A DNA stretch of 64,000 nucleotides from Microcoleus vaginatus_C (GTDB lineage Bacteria > Cyanobacteriota > Cyanobacteriia > Cyanobacteriales > Microcoleaceae), in NCBI GenBank assembly GCA_040004035.1, contig JAMPLN010000001.1. The stretch is one strand, 5' to 3'. Positions 8,948 to 17,915 of this stretch are shown piece by piece. The notes below the pieces were generated by a model, which was given only the letters and a program-made list of their open reading frames with translations, searched no databases and had not been told where the DNA came from. The position numbers and the translations under genes are program-made. The stretch's first letter is position 1. Each line of letters starts with the position of its first letter.

Positions 8948-10510
8948 ATGGATGCCGAAGAACTCATCACCAAATATGCAGCAGGAGAAAGAGATTTTAC
9001 TGCCATCCTCCTTTGCGAGGCAAATCTCAGCAGGATCGATCTCAGCGGGGCTAATTTCAGTGAGGCAATCTTGAGCCTCACCAACATGAGTGGCACCAAT
9101 TTGTCAAACGCCAACATGAGAAAAGCCAAACTCAATGTTGCCAGACTCAGCGGTGCTAATCTCCACCAAGCCAACCTCAGCGGCGCTATCCTCAACGTGG
9201 CTAACTTGATTCGAGCCGATCTCAGCGAAGCCAAACTCGTCGAAGCTACAATGATCAGATCCGAACTGATTCGAGCCAACCTCAGCAGTGCCAACTTGAC
9301 CGGTGCAAATCTCAGCGAAGCAGATTTGAGAGAAGCAACCCTCAGAGAAGCCAATCTAGAGCAAGCCGATCTCAGCGGGGCTCACCTGAGAGGCGCTTTT
9401 CTAACAGCGGCCAACTTGGAACGGGCCAACTTGCACAGAGCCGACCTCAGCAGGGCAGACTTGCGAGGAGTCAACCTCTGCAATGCCGAACTCAGACAAG
9501 CTAATCTGTCTCAGGCAAACCTCAGCGGCGCTGACTTGCGAGGCGCTAATCTTCGGTGGGCTGACCTCAGCGGGGCGAACCTGACCGGCGCTGACCTCGA
9601 TGAAGCGAGATTGAGCGGGGCCAACTTGTACGGGGCAAATTTGAGCAATGTCAATCTGTTGAACGCTACTCTGGTACACGCGGATTTGACTCAAGCGAAT
9701 TTAATTCACGCTGATTGGGTGGGCGCAGATTTGACGGGGGCGGCCCTGACGGGGGCAAAAATTTACGCGGTTTCTAGGTTTGATGTGAAGGCAGATGACA
9801 TTACCTGCGATTGGGTTGACCTCAGTCCTAACGGCGATCGCAGCCACATTCAGCGCTTTACCCCTGAAGAATCTCAAAGGTTTTTCAATGCTACACCGCC
9901 GACAGTTCAAATTATTGTCGATCGACCCCTCGACCCCGATGCTAACTTTGTCCTTGCAGCTACCTACCGCCAAATTGCCCGTCAATACCCTGCTTTGAAT
10001 CATCCTCCCAGTATCGAAGTTAATTCCAGACGCACAATCATATCATTTAAAATAGAGCAGGACGAGCAACTATTTCCCACAGCTTTCGTTGCGATTGTTC
10101 CCTTTAGTGATGCAGCATTTACTCAGAAAAATTTGATTACTTTGATCAAGATGATTCAACCCCAAAGTGGTAATAACCTGGGCGTCAGAGTCTCAAATAT
10201 GGTAGTGCAATTAAACGTAGCCCTGACCAAAACAATGAGAAAAATAGGGGAAATGAAAATTCAGCCGATTCGCCTCGATCGCGAACCGATGTCAAGTTTT
10301 TTCCAATCACCTACCCAAACTGTACTGGCTAACTCCAGCGCCGAAACTTTGATGATTCACTATCACCCAGATTTTGGCAGAAACTTGACAAATTTGCCGG
10401 GAGTCAACAAAACCTCTATCAGTCCAGCAATTAAAGCGCAAAGATTTACCACCCCGCCACTAAATACGGTCATTGAGTTTGTCAAAAGCTTTTATCAGCT
10501 CGGTGAGTAA
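8948..10510 (+). CDS. Pentapeptide-repeat protein with C-terminal domain (paralogue 2)
   Basis: The second member of the trio, 520 residues, about 96 bases after the first. The ATG at 8948 gives MDAEELITKYAAGERDF, which lines up with the other two starts; an in-frame TTG at 8939 is therefore less likely. A pentapeptide solenoid covers residues ~18-265, followed by CDWVDLSPNGDRSHI and the shared C-terminal domain with VNSRRTIISFKIEQDEQL and FVAIVPFSDAAFTQKNL. A conserved late motif resembles SFFQSPTQTVLANSS. Of the three it is the closest partner of paralogue 1. No catalytic motif is visible and the function is unknown. Confidence 0.9.
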   Translation: MDAEELITKYAAGERDFTAILLCEANLSRIDLSGANFSEAILSLTNMSGTNLSNANMRKAKLNVARLSGANLHQANLSGAILNVANLIRADLSEAKLVEATMIRSELIRANLSSANLTGANLSEADLREATLREANLEQADLSGAHLRGAFLTAANLERANLHRADLSRADLRGVNLCNAELRQANLSQANLSGADLRGANLRWADLSGANLTGADLDEARLSGANLYGANLSNVNLLNATLVHADLTQANLIHADWVGADLTGAALTGAKIYAVSRFDVKADDITCDWVDLSPNGDRSHIQRFTPEESQRFFNATPPTVQIIVDRPLDPDANFVLAATYRQIARQYPALNHPPSIEVNSRRTIISFKIEQDEQLFPTAFVAIVPFSDAAFTQKNLITLIKMIQPQSGNNLGVRVSNMVVQLNVALTKTMRKIGEMKIQPIRLDREPMSSFFQSPTQTVLANSSAETLMIHYHPDFGRNLTNLPGVNKTSISPAIKAQRFTTPPLNTVIEFVKSFYQLGE

Positions 10511-10589
10511 ATACTATAAATTAATTTGATATTATTTCTATTTATGCCATATAAAAGTTAGCCAATCGCCATTTTATTCAGGTAAACAA

Positions 10590-12119
10590 ATGGAAGCTGA
10601 AGAACTGCTCAAACGATTTGCAATCGTCAAAAGATACACTGAAGGCGACAGAGATTTCACAGGAATCAACCTGAATGAAGCTAATCTCAGCCGCATCAAC
10701 CTCAGCCAATCAATTTTAAGGCGGGCTAGCTTATTTGTCACCAACCTCAGCGGTGCTAACTTGAGCGAAGCTAACTTGAGCGAAGCTAACCTGAATGTGG
10801 CTAGACTCAGCAGTACCAACCTCTCGCGGGCAATCTTAAACGGGGCTACTCTCAACGTAGCAAACTTAGTGAGAGCCGATTTAAGTGCAGCTCAATTAAT
10901 CCGAGCATCCCTGATTAGAAGCGAATTAGTCCGCTGCGAACTCAGCAAAACTAACTTCAGCAGCGCAAACCTGACTGAAGCAGATTTAAGAGAGGTAAAA
11001 CTGACGGAAGCTAACCTGTGCGGTGCTAATCTTTCCGGTGCTAATCTCAGAGGTGCTTCGGCTGCTTCAGCTAACTTTCAAGAAGCTAACTTACACGGCG
11101 CAGATTTGACGAAAGCAGAACTTAGCGGCGTCAATTTGAGCAATGCCGATATGAGACAAGCTTCTTTGCAACAGGTGAATCTCAGCAGTGCCAATTTGAG
11201 CGGAGCTAACCTTAAATGGGCTGATTTGACGGGAGCTAACCTCAGCGGCGCGGATCTGAGCTGTGCTAAATTGAGCGGAGCTAACCTTAACGGAGCAGAT
11301 TTAAGAAATACTAATTTAGGAAGTGCTAGTTTCGTTCACGCTGATTTGACAGAAACAAATTTGATTAATGCAGATTGGGTGGGCGCTGATTTGAGGGGAG
11401 CAACTTTAACAGGAGCAAAACTGTATTTGGTTCCTCGATGTGGCATCATCGCAGATGATATTACTTGTCAGTGGGTTGACCTCAGCCCCGCAGGCGATCG
11501 CACTCAGATTCAACACTTTAATTCGCCCTCAGAATCGAGAAAATTTTTAAATCACACGCCTGGGTTAGTGCAAATTGTGGTTGACGCACTTTTAGACTAC
11601 TCAGCAAACAGCACTTTAGCAACAGTTTACAGCGAAATAGCTCGGCATTACCGGGCAATGAATTTTCCTCCTAATATTGAAGTCGGCTACCGCCGCACAA
11701 CTCTAACTTTTAGGTTTGAGAGCGATGAGCATTTATTGCCAGCAGCTTTTTTAGCGATTCTTCCTTTTAAGGATGCTGTACAAACTCAGAGAAATATTAT
11801 GGTTATCGGGAAAAATATCGAAAGTCAAAATTTGGAAGAGAAACGAATAGTGCAGTTGCGTAAAGCATTGAGTACAGCTACAAATAAATTAAATGAGTTG
11901 ATAAATTTGGTGTCTAATATATCACGGGTGAGTCAGCCAACAAAGTTTTTTGATTCACCTACCCAAACTATTTTAATTAGTTCGGGCCAGGAGAGTTTGA
12001 TGGTGAATTCTCACGGGAATTTTGGGAAGGGATCTGCAAATTATCAGCCGAGTAAATTCTGTTTGCCTCTCGGTCAAAAAGTAGTTGATTTTCTGGCCAG
12101 TTTTGATTATGTTGAGTGA
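10590..12119 (+). CDS. Pentapeptide-repeat protein with C-terminal domain (paralogue 3)
   Basis: The third copy, 509 residues, 79 bases downstream of the second. It starts MEAEELLKRFAIVKRYTEGDRDF, with a seven-residue insertion relative to the others before the solenoid. The pentapeptide region contains more deviations than in the sister genes (for example GASAASANFQEANL). The C-terminal domain keeps CQWVDLSPAGDRTQI, VGYRRTTLTFRFESDEHL and FLAILPFKDAVQTQRNI. All three genes lie on one strand with short spacers and may be cotranscribed. The arrangement indicates repeated local duplication followed by divergence; the role is unknown. Confidence 0.9.
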   Translation: MEAEELLKRFAIVKRYTEGDRDFTGINLNEANLSRINLSQSILRRASLFVTNLSGANLSEANLSEANLNVARLSSTNLSRAILNGATLNVANLVRADLSAAQLIRASLIRSELVRCELSKTNFSSANLTEADLREVKLTEANLCGANLSGANLRGASAASANFQEANLHGADLTKAELSGVNLSNADMRQASLQQVNLSSANLSGANLKWADLTGANLSGADLSCAKLSGANLNGADLRNTNLGSASFVHADLTETNLINADWVGADLRGATLTGAKLYLVPRCGIIADDITCQWVDLSPAGDRTQIQHFNSPSESRKFLNHTPGLVQIVVDALLDYSANSTLATVYSEIARHYRAMNFPPNIEVGYRRTTLTFRFESDEHLLPAAFLAILPFKDAVQTQRNIMVIGKNIESQNLEEKRIVQLRKALSTATNKLNELINLVSNISRVSQPTKFFDSPTQTILISSGQESLMVNSHGNFGKGSANYQPSKFCLPLGQKVVDFLASFDYVE

Positions 12120-12141
12120 GAAATGTCAATTTTAAAACCGA

Positions 12142-13650
12142 TTGATTGAGGTAGAAGTCCACAACTCATTGCTCCGCTTCCTGCGATCGAACTCCGAGCC
12201 GCACTGGCCACACCATTTAACGATGGCGCGGCTCGTGGCGCGGGCTTTGCGCTTGGGGCGCAGCGCTCTGATCCAAACAGGGCTTCCCGCTGGAGCTTAC
12301 CGACAGCGGTATCGAGTCAGCTATTTGATGCCGGTTTTGATGTGGCCGGAACCTGTGATTTTAGTCGCGCCGACACGGGTGATCGAGCATTTGAGAGCAG
12401 TGGAAATTCCGCGTTTGCAAGAGTGGCTGCAAACTGATAAGCCGATCGAGACTTATTCGGATAATGCCACTGGGCGAGGATTGATGCTAGCAGATCCCGA
12501 GTCTTGGCTGGCGGCTCGCTTGGCGGCGAATTCGCCACTTCAGGGCAATATTCCGACAATTATTGACGGTGTGGATGACTTGGAAGTTTGGACGCGCCAG
12601 CAATTGACGGCGTGTTTGCAACCTGCTGACTGGAATGATTTAATGCAATCTCAGCCTTTGGAAGCCGATGCAATCCTCCAAGGGCGGGTACTGCTAACGC
12701 GGGCTTTCTTTCAGCATCCGGCGAAACCAGAGGAGTGCTATTTGCTGGAAACCGCAGAGCAAAATATTTTGCAGGGGCTGTTTGAAAAAATCGAGCCAAA
12801 CTCCTTAATTCCGGCTGCTTGGAGCAATTTTTGGCAGCGGTGGGAAACAAACGGAAAACTGCGGTGGGCGGAAATTCATCGGGAGGCGGGGTCATTTTCT
12901 CTGTACTGCGCGCCGGTTCAGGTGGCTGAGGTTTTGAGCAAAATTTGGGATTCTCAGCCTGTGGTGTTGATTGGGGGGGCGGTGGATGTGGAACCGAAGG
13001 CTCCGATCTTCCGGCAAATGCTGGGACTGCCAGAATTGACGAGCGTTAAGTTTTCGCCCGATCGACAAAGTGAATTAATTCAACTGTACATTCCCAACTG
13101 GCTGCCGCTGCCAAATACGCCGGAATTTCAGGGTGTTTTAATTGAAGAAATTCGGACTTTGCTGTTGATGAGCGCGTCGGTGGCGGGTTTAACTGTGCTG
13201 ATTGTTGGTGATGTACCGCTGAAGGCTCGGCTGGCGGCGATTTTGGCTTCTGAGTTCGGTTCTCGGGTGCAGGTAGAAAAGACTGATGTGGGCGAGAATG
13301 CGATTTTGGTGACTGGGTGGGAGTTTTGGCGGGAACATCAGGGGGAATTGAGGGCGCCTCACTTGCTGGCGATCGCAACTTTGCCGCTACCTTCTTTGGA
13401 GAATCCTTTGGTGACGGCGCGTGTGGCTTATTATAAGGAACGGCGCAAGGATTGGTTTCGGTTGTATTTGCTGCCGGCGGCGCTGAATGAGTTGCAGCGG
13501 GCGATCGCGCCTGTGCGAGAACGTCAAGGGGTGGTGGCGATTTTCGACAGCAGGGTGATTCACCGCAGTTATGGACAGCAGGTTTTAGCGGCTTTGAGTC
13601 CTTTTGCGAGGATTGATTATTTGGATACGACTTGGCTGACGCAGGCTTGA
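12142..13650 (+). CDS. DinG-like ATP-dependent helicase relative (cyanobacterial)
   Basis: A 502-residue protein resembling the cyanobacterial DinG/XPD-type superfamily 2 helicases. The N-terminus WPHHLTMARLVARALRLGRSALIQTG has the family order of a lead-in motif followed by the nucleotide-binding region, but the P-loop is degenerate (GLPAGAYRQRYRVSYLMP, no clear GKT). Further on it has VILVAPTRV, TIIDGVDDLEVW in the position of a Walker B segment, and C-terminal helicase blocks ending in AIFDSRVIHRSYGQQVLAAL, resembling the DinG motif VI region. The only plausible start is TTG at 12142; an upstream ATG hits a stop after eight codons. The gene follows the pentapeptide trio by 22 bases, so it may share their transcript. 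Whether it is an active helicase is uncertain. Confidence 0.72.
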   Translation: MIEVEVHNSLLRFLRSNSEPHWPHHLTMARLVARALRLGRSALIQTGLPAGAYRQRYRVSYLMPVLMWPEPVILVAPTRVIEHLRAVEIPRLQEWLQTDKPIETYSDNATGRGLMLADPESWLAARLAANSPLQGNIPTIIDGVDDLEVWTRQQLTACLQPADWNDLMQSQPLEADAILQGRVLLTRAFFQHPAKPEECYLLETAEQNILQGLFEKIEPNSLIPAAWSNFWQRWETNGKLRWAEIHREAGSFSLYCAPVQVAEVLSKIWDSQPVVLIGGAVDVEPKAPIFRQMLGLPELTSVKFSPDRQSELIQLYIPNWLPLPNTPEFQGVLIEEIRTLLLMSASVAGLTVLIVGDVPLKARLAAILASEFGSRVQVEKTDVGENAILVTGWEFWREHQGELRAPHLLAIATLPLPSLENPLVTARVAYYKERRKDWFRLYLLPAALNELQRAIAPVRERQGVVAIFDSRVIHRSYGQQVLAALSPFARIDYLDTTWLTQA

Positions 13651-13715
13651 GATGACCTGTTGGCGTATAATTTGGTTAGGTATCCAGTTGAAATCTAATT
13701 TAGTAGACAAAGATT

Positions 13716-13928
13716 ATGGGTGAATCTAAGCGTCGCAAAGAGGCGATCGGCGACGAATACGGTAAAGAAGAACGCATCGTTCCCTGGCTGCCAATCACGA
13801 AAACCCAAAGCGAAGATTTTGTCAAGTGGACAAGTCGCGGAAGCTGGATCGGGATTGGCCTTTTGGTGGCTTGGTGGATTGTAGTGCGGTTTGTCGGCCC
13901 GTCGGCAGGTTGGTGGCAGGTTAACTGA
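13716..13928 (+). CDS. DUF2839 family small membrane protein
   Basis: A 70-residue protein starting MGESKRRKEAIGDEYG, with PWLPITKTQ in the middle and one hydrophobic segment (WIGIGLLVAWWIVVRFVGP) before a short tail. This is the layout of the DUF2839 family, found in cyanobacteria and plastid-bearing lineages; its function is unknown. It probably has one membrane span with the charged N-terminus in the cytoplasm. It is a single gene with a start supported by the conserved MGExKRRK opening. Confidence 0.9.
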   Translation: MGESKRRKEAIGDEYGKEERIVPWLPITKTQSEDFVKWTSRGSWIGIGLLVAWWIVVRFVGPSAGWWQVN

Positions 13929-14053
13929 TGCCAGACTCGACAAATGCCTGTATTCTTGGCATTGTGTCGAGTTTAACTCGGAAACAAGCTGCTGAATTTT
14001 TAGGAAAAATTTAGTTGCGAATTTTGACTTGGTATGGTATCTTAATTATCTGC

Positions 14054-14125
<72 letters not shown>

Positions 14126-14206
14126 TTCAAAATCTATGGTGAGTCATTAGACATCTGCCAACAATAAAATATCCTGTCGGAGTGCGATCGCGCGATCCAG
14201 GTTGGA

Positions 14207-14271
14207 GGGTGAAGCATTTGGGGATAAAATTACAGGTTTTCAACATAAATTGTCGCCCAAATGCTTCACCC
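14207..14271. repeat. 16-bp perfect inverted repeat
   Basis: GGGTGAAGCATTTGGG (14207-14222) and its exact reverse complement (14256-14271) enclose 33 bases. It lies between the tRNA and the antitoxin gene and would form a long hairpin. It may be a small palindromic repeat element or a terminator for the tRNA transcript. Confidence 0.75.
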
Positions 14272-14315
14272 CTACAGATCTCAAAGAGCTTGAGATTATT
14301 TAGAGAGGTAACTTT

Positions 14316-14681
14316 ATGATCCAAATAATTCTGAACTCAGAACAAGAAAAGTTTCTGCAACAACAGTTAGAAACAGGGAAATATACAACCCCCGATCAGG
14401 TAATTACTGATGCTTTAAAAGCTTTGTCAGAAAAACAGCATCTTAATCAATCTCGGCAAGTAGTAACGATTCTTTCAGGAAAACCTGCACAAGAGTTACT
14501 CGCAGAAAAAATTAAAATGAGCCGGGAACTTAAGAAGAGTTATCAGCCCGATCCGCACCGAAAAGCTTTAGCTGAAGATTTTAGCAACTTATGTGAAGAA
14601 ACCCAGGCTTTACACGCCGATCGTCCTTTAACTGATGAAGAAATTGCCGAAGAAATTGCAGCTTATCGGAGTGGAGAATGA
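14316..14681 (+). CDS. ParD/CopG-like antitoxin
   Basis: A 121-residue protein upstream of, and overlapping by four bases (ATGA), a PIN-domain toxin, so the two are translationally coupled as in type II toxin-antitoxin operons. The N-terminus MIQIILNSEQEKFLQQQLETGKYTTP followed by QVITDALKAL matches the ribbon-helix-helix start of ParD/CopG antitoxins. The C-terminus RPLTDEEIAEEIAAYR is a second acidic helix typical of the toxin-neutralising region. The middle is a low-complexity linker. It is expected to bind its own promoter and autorepress the pair (family knowledge). AGAGG precedes the ATG by about eight bases. Confidence 0.82.
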   Translation: MIQIILNSEQEKFLQQQLETGKYTTPDQVITDALKALSEKQHLNQSRQVVTILSGKPAQELLAEKIKMSRELKKSYQPDPHRKALAEDFSNLCEETQALHADRPLTDEEIAEEIAAYRSGE

Positions 14682-15082
14682 GAGTTGTTATAGATACTAA
14701 TATTTTAGTATCTGCGGCGAGCGCTGGAAGAAAACCAGCAATTATTATTACCTGGGTTATCAATCAACCTGATTATGAATGGGTAGTTTCCGAAGAAATT
14801 TTAGCAGAGTATCAGGAGGTATTAAGTAGACGAAAACTAAAGTTAACAGATGTTCAGAAAGAAAGATGGTTGAATTTGATTCAAGGTTCAACCACACTCA
14901 TTGATGTCTCTATAGAAATTGATTTCCCTAGAGATCAAAAAGATGCTAAGTTTATTGCTTGTGCACTCTCTGCTAATGCTGATTTTTTAATTACAGGCGA
15001 TCGCGATTTTACGGAAGTTCAGAGTTTAGGAAATACGTTAATTATTTCTGTTTCTCTTTTTGCAGAATCGATCGTGAATTAG
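14678..15082 (+). CDS. PIN-domain toxin (COG1569 type)
   Basis: A 134-residue PIN-fold ribonuclease, the likely toxin partner of the preceding gene. The acidic metal-binding residues are visible: VIDTNILVSA near the N-terminus (Asp6), SEEILAEY (Glu), DQKDAKFIACAL (Asp) and TGDRDF (Asp). It begins with ATG inside the antitoxin stop region. PIN toxins cleave tRNA, rRNA or mRNA in a Mg2+-dependent way; the target here is not known. All catalytic acids seem present, so the toxin looks intact. Confidence 0.87.
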   Translation: MRVVIDTNILVSAASAGRKPAIIITWVINQPDYEWVVSEEILAEYQEVLSRRKLKLTDVQKERWLNLIQGSTTLIDVSIEIDFPRDQKDAKFIACALSANADFLITGDRDFTEVQSLGNTLIISVSLFAESIVN

Positions 15083-15187
15083 ACACTGTTCAACAAGGCA
15101 AAAACAGCCGATCGCCCAAAACTCCCCTTGTATACTACATTTATGCTACACTAATATCATAGCTCGTGCCCCGCAGGAGGTTTCCTC

Positions 15188-16138
15188 ATGGCAAATGCCA
15201 ATATTCCTCAAAATTTCAACTTAATCCTACCCGCAGGAACCCAAATTGTCACCAAAATCGAAGTCAAAAATCCTGCAACTAACGAATCTTGGAAACCGGG
15301 ATTAGTAGGCGTCATCGTTCAATCGCCTACAGACAATTCCCACGCATATTTAGTCAAACTCCCAGACGGAACACAAGTTAGTCTGCGGCGGCACGAACTC
15401 AGCATCCGCAAGCAGTTTCAGAGCGAAGGATTGCAGTCAGGAGGAGATTTTCTTGCAGAATACAACCTCTATGATTCTGTAATTTACCGCTGCATTGTTG
15501 GTTCGAGAGCTTATGGTCTTGATAACGAGCAATCCGATACAGACAGACGCGGGATTTACCTGCCGCCGGCAATACTTCATTGGTCGCTTTACGGCATTCC
15601 AGAACAACTGGAAAACCAGGAAAATCAGGAATGCTATTGGGAACTGCAAAAGTTTCTAGTTTTGGCACTAAAAGCTAATCCAAATGTGCTAGAATGTTTG
15701 TACACGCCTTTAGTAGAAACGGTTTCTCCTGTCGCACAAGAATTGCTGGAAATTAGGGAAATCTTTCTTTCTCAATTGGTTTATCAAACTTACAATAGCT
15801 ACGTTTTGTCTCAATTTAAAAAAATGGAGCAAGACCTCCGCAATACCGGAGAAATTCGTTGGAAGCACGCGATGCACTTAATTCGCTTGTTGCTGTCAGG
15901 AATTACGGTGCTCAAGGAGGGGTTTGTACCCGTTCGCGTGCAGGATTATCGATCGCAACTTTTATCTATCCGCAACCAAGAAATATCCTGGGATGAGGTG
16001 AATCGCTGGCGGTTGAGCTTGCACGGTGAGTTCGATCGCGCTTTTGCTGCAACTAAGTTGCCAGAACGTCCTAATTACGAGAAAGCGAACCTGTTTTTGA
16101 TTAAATCTCGTAGAGGTGCGATCGAAATCGGATCTTGA
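15188..16138 (+). CDS. COG3541 nucleotidyltransferase with extra N-terminal domain
   Basis: A polymerase-beta-superfamily nucleotidyltransferase of the YcgL/COG3541 group. The fingerprint is VGSRAYGLDNEQSDTDRRGIY, with the Gly-Ser signature and the two-Asp metal site, followed by a long helical domain (ECYWELQKFL, NPNVLECLYTP, RWKHAMHLIRLLLSG). The first ~90 residues (SWKPGLVGVIVQSPTDN, YLVKLPDGTQVSLRRHEL) form an additional small beta-rich, possibly SH3-like domain absent from the neighbouring paralogue. AGGAGG lies a few bases ahead of ATG 15188, a strong ribosome-binding site. The substrate is unknown; relatives are often discussed with RNA repair. It is paired with the next gene 45 bases downstream. 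Confidence 0.85.
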   Translation: MANANIPQNFNLILPAGTQIVTKIEVKNPATNESWKPGLVGVIVQSPTDNSHAYLVKLPDGTQVSLRRHELSIRKQFQSEGLQSGGDFLAEYNLYDSVIYRCIVGSRAYGLDNEQSDTDRRGIYLPPAILHWSLYGIPEQLENQENQECYWELQKFLVLALKANPNVLECLYTPLVETVSPVAQELLEIREIFLSQLVYQTYNSYVLSQFKKMEQDLRNTGEIRWKHAMHLIRLLLSGITVLKEGFVPVRVQDYRSQLLSIRNQEISWDEVNRWRLSLHGEFDRAFAATKLPERPNYEKANLFLIKSRRGAIEIGS

Positions 16139-16183
16139 AATCGCTTCTTGTGAAACAAAGCCCGCCTGCATGGACTGGAATAA

Positions 16184-16945
16184 ATGACAGAATACATCTC
16201 GAATCTCGCCCAAATTATCTCCGTTCAACGTTATCCGCTGCTGTTTGCGACTGTCAGCGGTTCGCACTTATACGGCTTTCCTTCCGCAGATTCTGACTTC
16301 GACTTGCGGGGAGTACACATCTTACCGCTACCGAAAGTAATTGGACTGATTTCTGCCGAAGAAACGATCGAAGTTTCGGAAGTTTGGGAGGAAATGCAAC
16401 TCGATTTAGTAACTCACGACATCAAGAAATTTTTTGAGATGCTGTTGAAGCGCAACGGCTACGTGCTAGAACAACTGTATTCGCCGCTGATAGTTTACAG
16501 TACAAAGGAACACGAGGAATTAAAAGAGCTCGCCTCGAACTGCATCACCAAGCATCACAGCCACCACTATCTCGGTTTTGCTCACAATCAGTGGAAATTG
16601 TTTGAGAAAGAACAGCCGCGCCGGGTGAAACCGCTGCTGTATGTTTACCGGGTGTTGCTGACTGGGATTCATTTGATGCAAACGGGGGAAGTTGAGGCGA
16701 ATTTGGTAAAACTAAATGAAAAATTTCAGTTGTCGTACATTCCCGATTTGATTGCCAGAAAGCTCGGCGGGGAGGAAAAATCGGTGCTGGAAGATGCTGA
16801 GATCGAGTTTTATCGACAAGAGCGCGTTCGACTGGTTAATATATTGGTAGATGCAAGCAGTACAAGTCATTTGCCGTCAAATCCTAATGCAAAGGTTGCT
16901 CTTAACGATTTTCTGGTAAAGGTGAGGATGTCATCTGTGAACTAA
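16184..16945 (+). CDS. COG3541 nucleotidyltransferase (second paralogue)
   Basis: A second, shorter polymerase-beta-type nucleotidyltransferase of 253 residues. The signature VSGSHLYGFPSADSDFDLRG holds the GS motif and the D-x-D metal ligands, and LDLVTHDIKKFFEMLLKRNG follows as in COG3541 proteins. It lacks the N-terminal extension of the upstream gene. A same-strand tandem pair with a short gap suggests cotranscription and perhaps joint action. The acceptor substrate cannot be told from sequence. An RtcB ligase lies 18 kb away on the same strand, too far for one operon. Confidence 0.85.
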   Translation: MTEYISNLAQIISVQRYPLLFATVSGSHLYGFPSADSDFDLRGVHILPLPKVIGLISAEETIEVSEVWEEMQLDLVTHDIKKFFEMLLKRNGYVLEQLYSPLIVYSTKEHEELKELASNCITKHHSHHYLGFAHNQWKLFEKEQPRRVKPLLYVYRVLLTGIHLMQTGEVEANLVKLNEKFQLSYIPDLIARKLGGEEKSVLEDAEIEFYRQERVRLVNILVDASSTSHLPSNPNAKVALNDFLVKVRMSSVN

Positions 16946-17054
16946 GCTGTTGCACCTCTAATTAGTCTTTTAGTCCAGCAAGCAGCCTATATATTAGTCG
17001 TTTTGTGCGCCGAAGATCGCAGAACCTCCAGTCTAGGACGCATCAGTACCAAAG

Positions 17055-17120
17055 AAACCGGGTTTTTTCTCCCGATCAAAAGCCAGAATCCAGTATTTTC
17101 TTCGTCCATTAAACCCGGTT
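17055..17120. repeat. Inverted repeat AAACCGGGTT / AAACCCGGTT
   Basis: Arms at 17055-17064 and 17111-17120 belong to the same dispersed palindrome as at 4369-4430. It sits between convergent genes and could terminate either transcript. Confidence 0.55.
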
Positions 17121-17129
17121 TTAAGTGAT

Positions 17130-17915
17130 TCACCTTGATAAATTTGTGTTGGCTGGTCCGCTAAGGGCAGGTATGCCGCTATTTTGATGCTCGGTAAATT
17201 GTGTGTTTTTTCCTGGTATGTAAATATTCCAACTTACCCCACCTAAATATGTCTTGATATATGAAATCAATCCGTGGAGAAATACAACGATGCCCACCAT
17301 TTCTAATGACTCTTCCAGGGTCACTACTATCAGGTAATATACATTCTCCATTCCGATTGTAGTAAATAGGTAGGCCCCGATCATTTCCATCCCGATTGCT
17401 CCTCCAACATAAAGAGCGCATGCTGCTACAAACAATTTTCTTGTGGCGACAGGAAGGTGGAACACAAACTTACTATAGGATAATAGAAAGAGTGCTACCA
17501 TAATACCGAACGGCACAATCCAAGTAAAGTAAAGAAATCCTGACGCATTTAGCAGGCTTCGCGTCGGGTTTATAAACTTTTCGTGCAATTGACCAGCTTC
17601 GTCTAAAGATAGATATAGAAATATGAAGGATAAAATTTTCCAGTGATTCTTATAGCGATCGCTATCCAAATTTTTCGCATAGGCGATCACACCCAGCAAG
17701 AGAGAACTAAACACCAATGCCAAAAATGAGTATAAGGTTGGAAGGTTCCGCTCGGCATCAACGTTAAATATCCTTGCAATGTACTCTCTCAACGGGTATT
17801 CCGGCAAGTAGTACAGACTCATCTGACTTAAGAAAGAGAGTACAGCTAGACAGGTCACCACTCGCAGCAAAAATTGGGTTACAGCCCCAGGAGCTAAAGG
17901 AATTTGGAATTTCAT
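17130..17915 (-). CDS. Multi-pass membrane protein of unknown function
   Basis: A 261-residue protein with six or seven hydrophobic segments. A conserved-looking acidic motif SLDEAGQLHEKF lies in a loop after the third segment, and VTLEESLEMVGI lies inside a later helix; buried Glu/His pairs of this kind could bind metal or protons. The C-terminal ~35 residues are polar. I do not recognise a named family with confidence. The gene stands alone, convergent with the nucleotidyltransferases. Start ATG 17915 gives MKFQIPLAPGAVTQF. Confidence 0.75.
   Translation of the reverse strand: MKFQIPLAPGAVTQFLLRVVTCLAVLSFLSQMSLYYLPEYPLREYIARIFNVDAERNLPTLYSFLALVFSSLLLGVIAYAKNLDSDRYKNHWKILSFIFLYLSLDEAGQLHEKFINPTRSLLNASGFLYFTWIVPFGIMVALFLLSYSKFVFHLPVATRKLFVAACALYVGGAIGMEMIGAYLFTTIGMENVYYLIVVTLEESLEMVGIVVFLHGLISYIKTYLGGVSWNIYIPGKNTQFTEHQNSGIPALSGPANTNLSR

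Noticed and set aside
7742..9694. Long minus-strand frames opposite the pentapeptide genes
   Set aside because: They mirror the 15-base periodicity of the repeats (runs of AEVG/AQV); artefacts of the coding strand.
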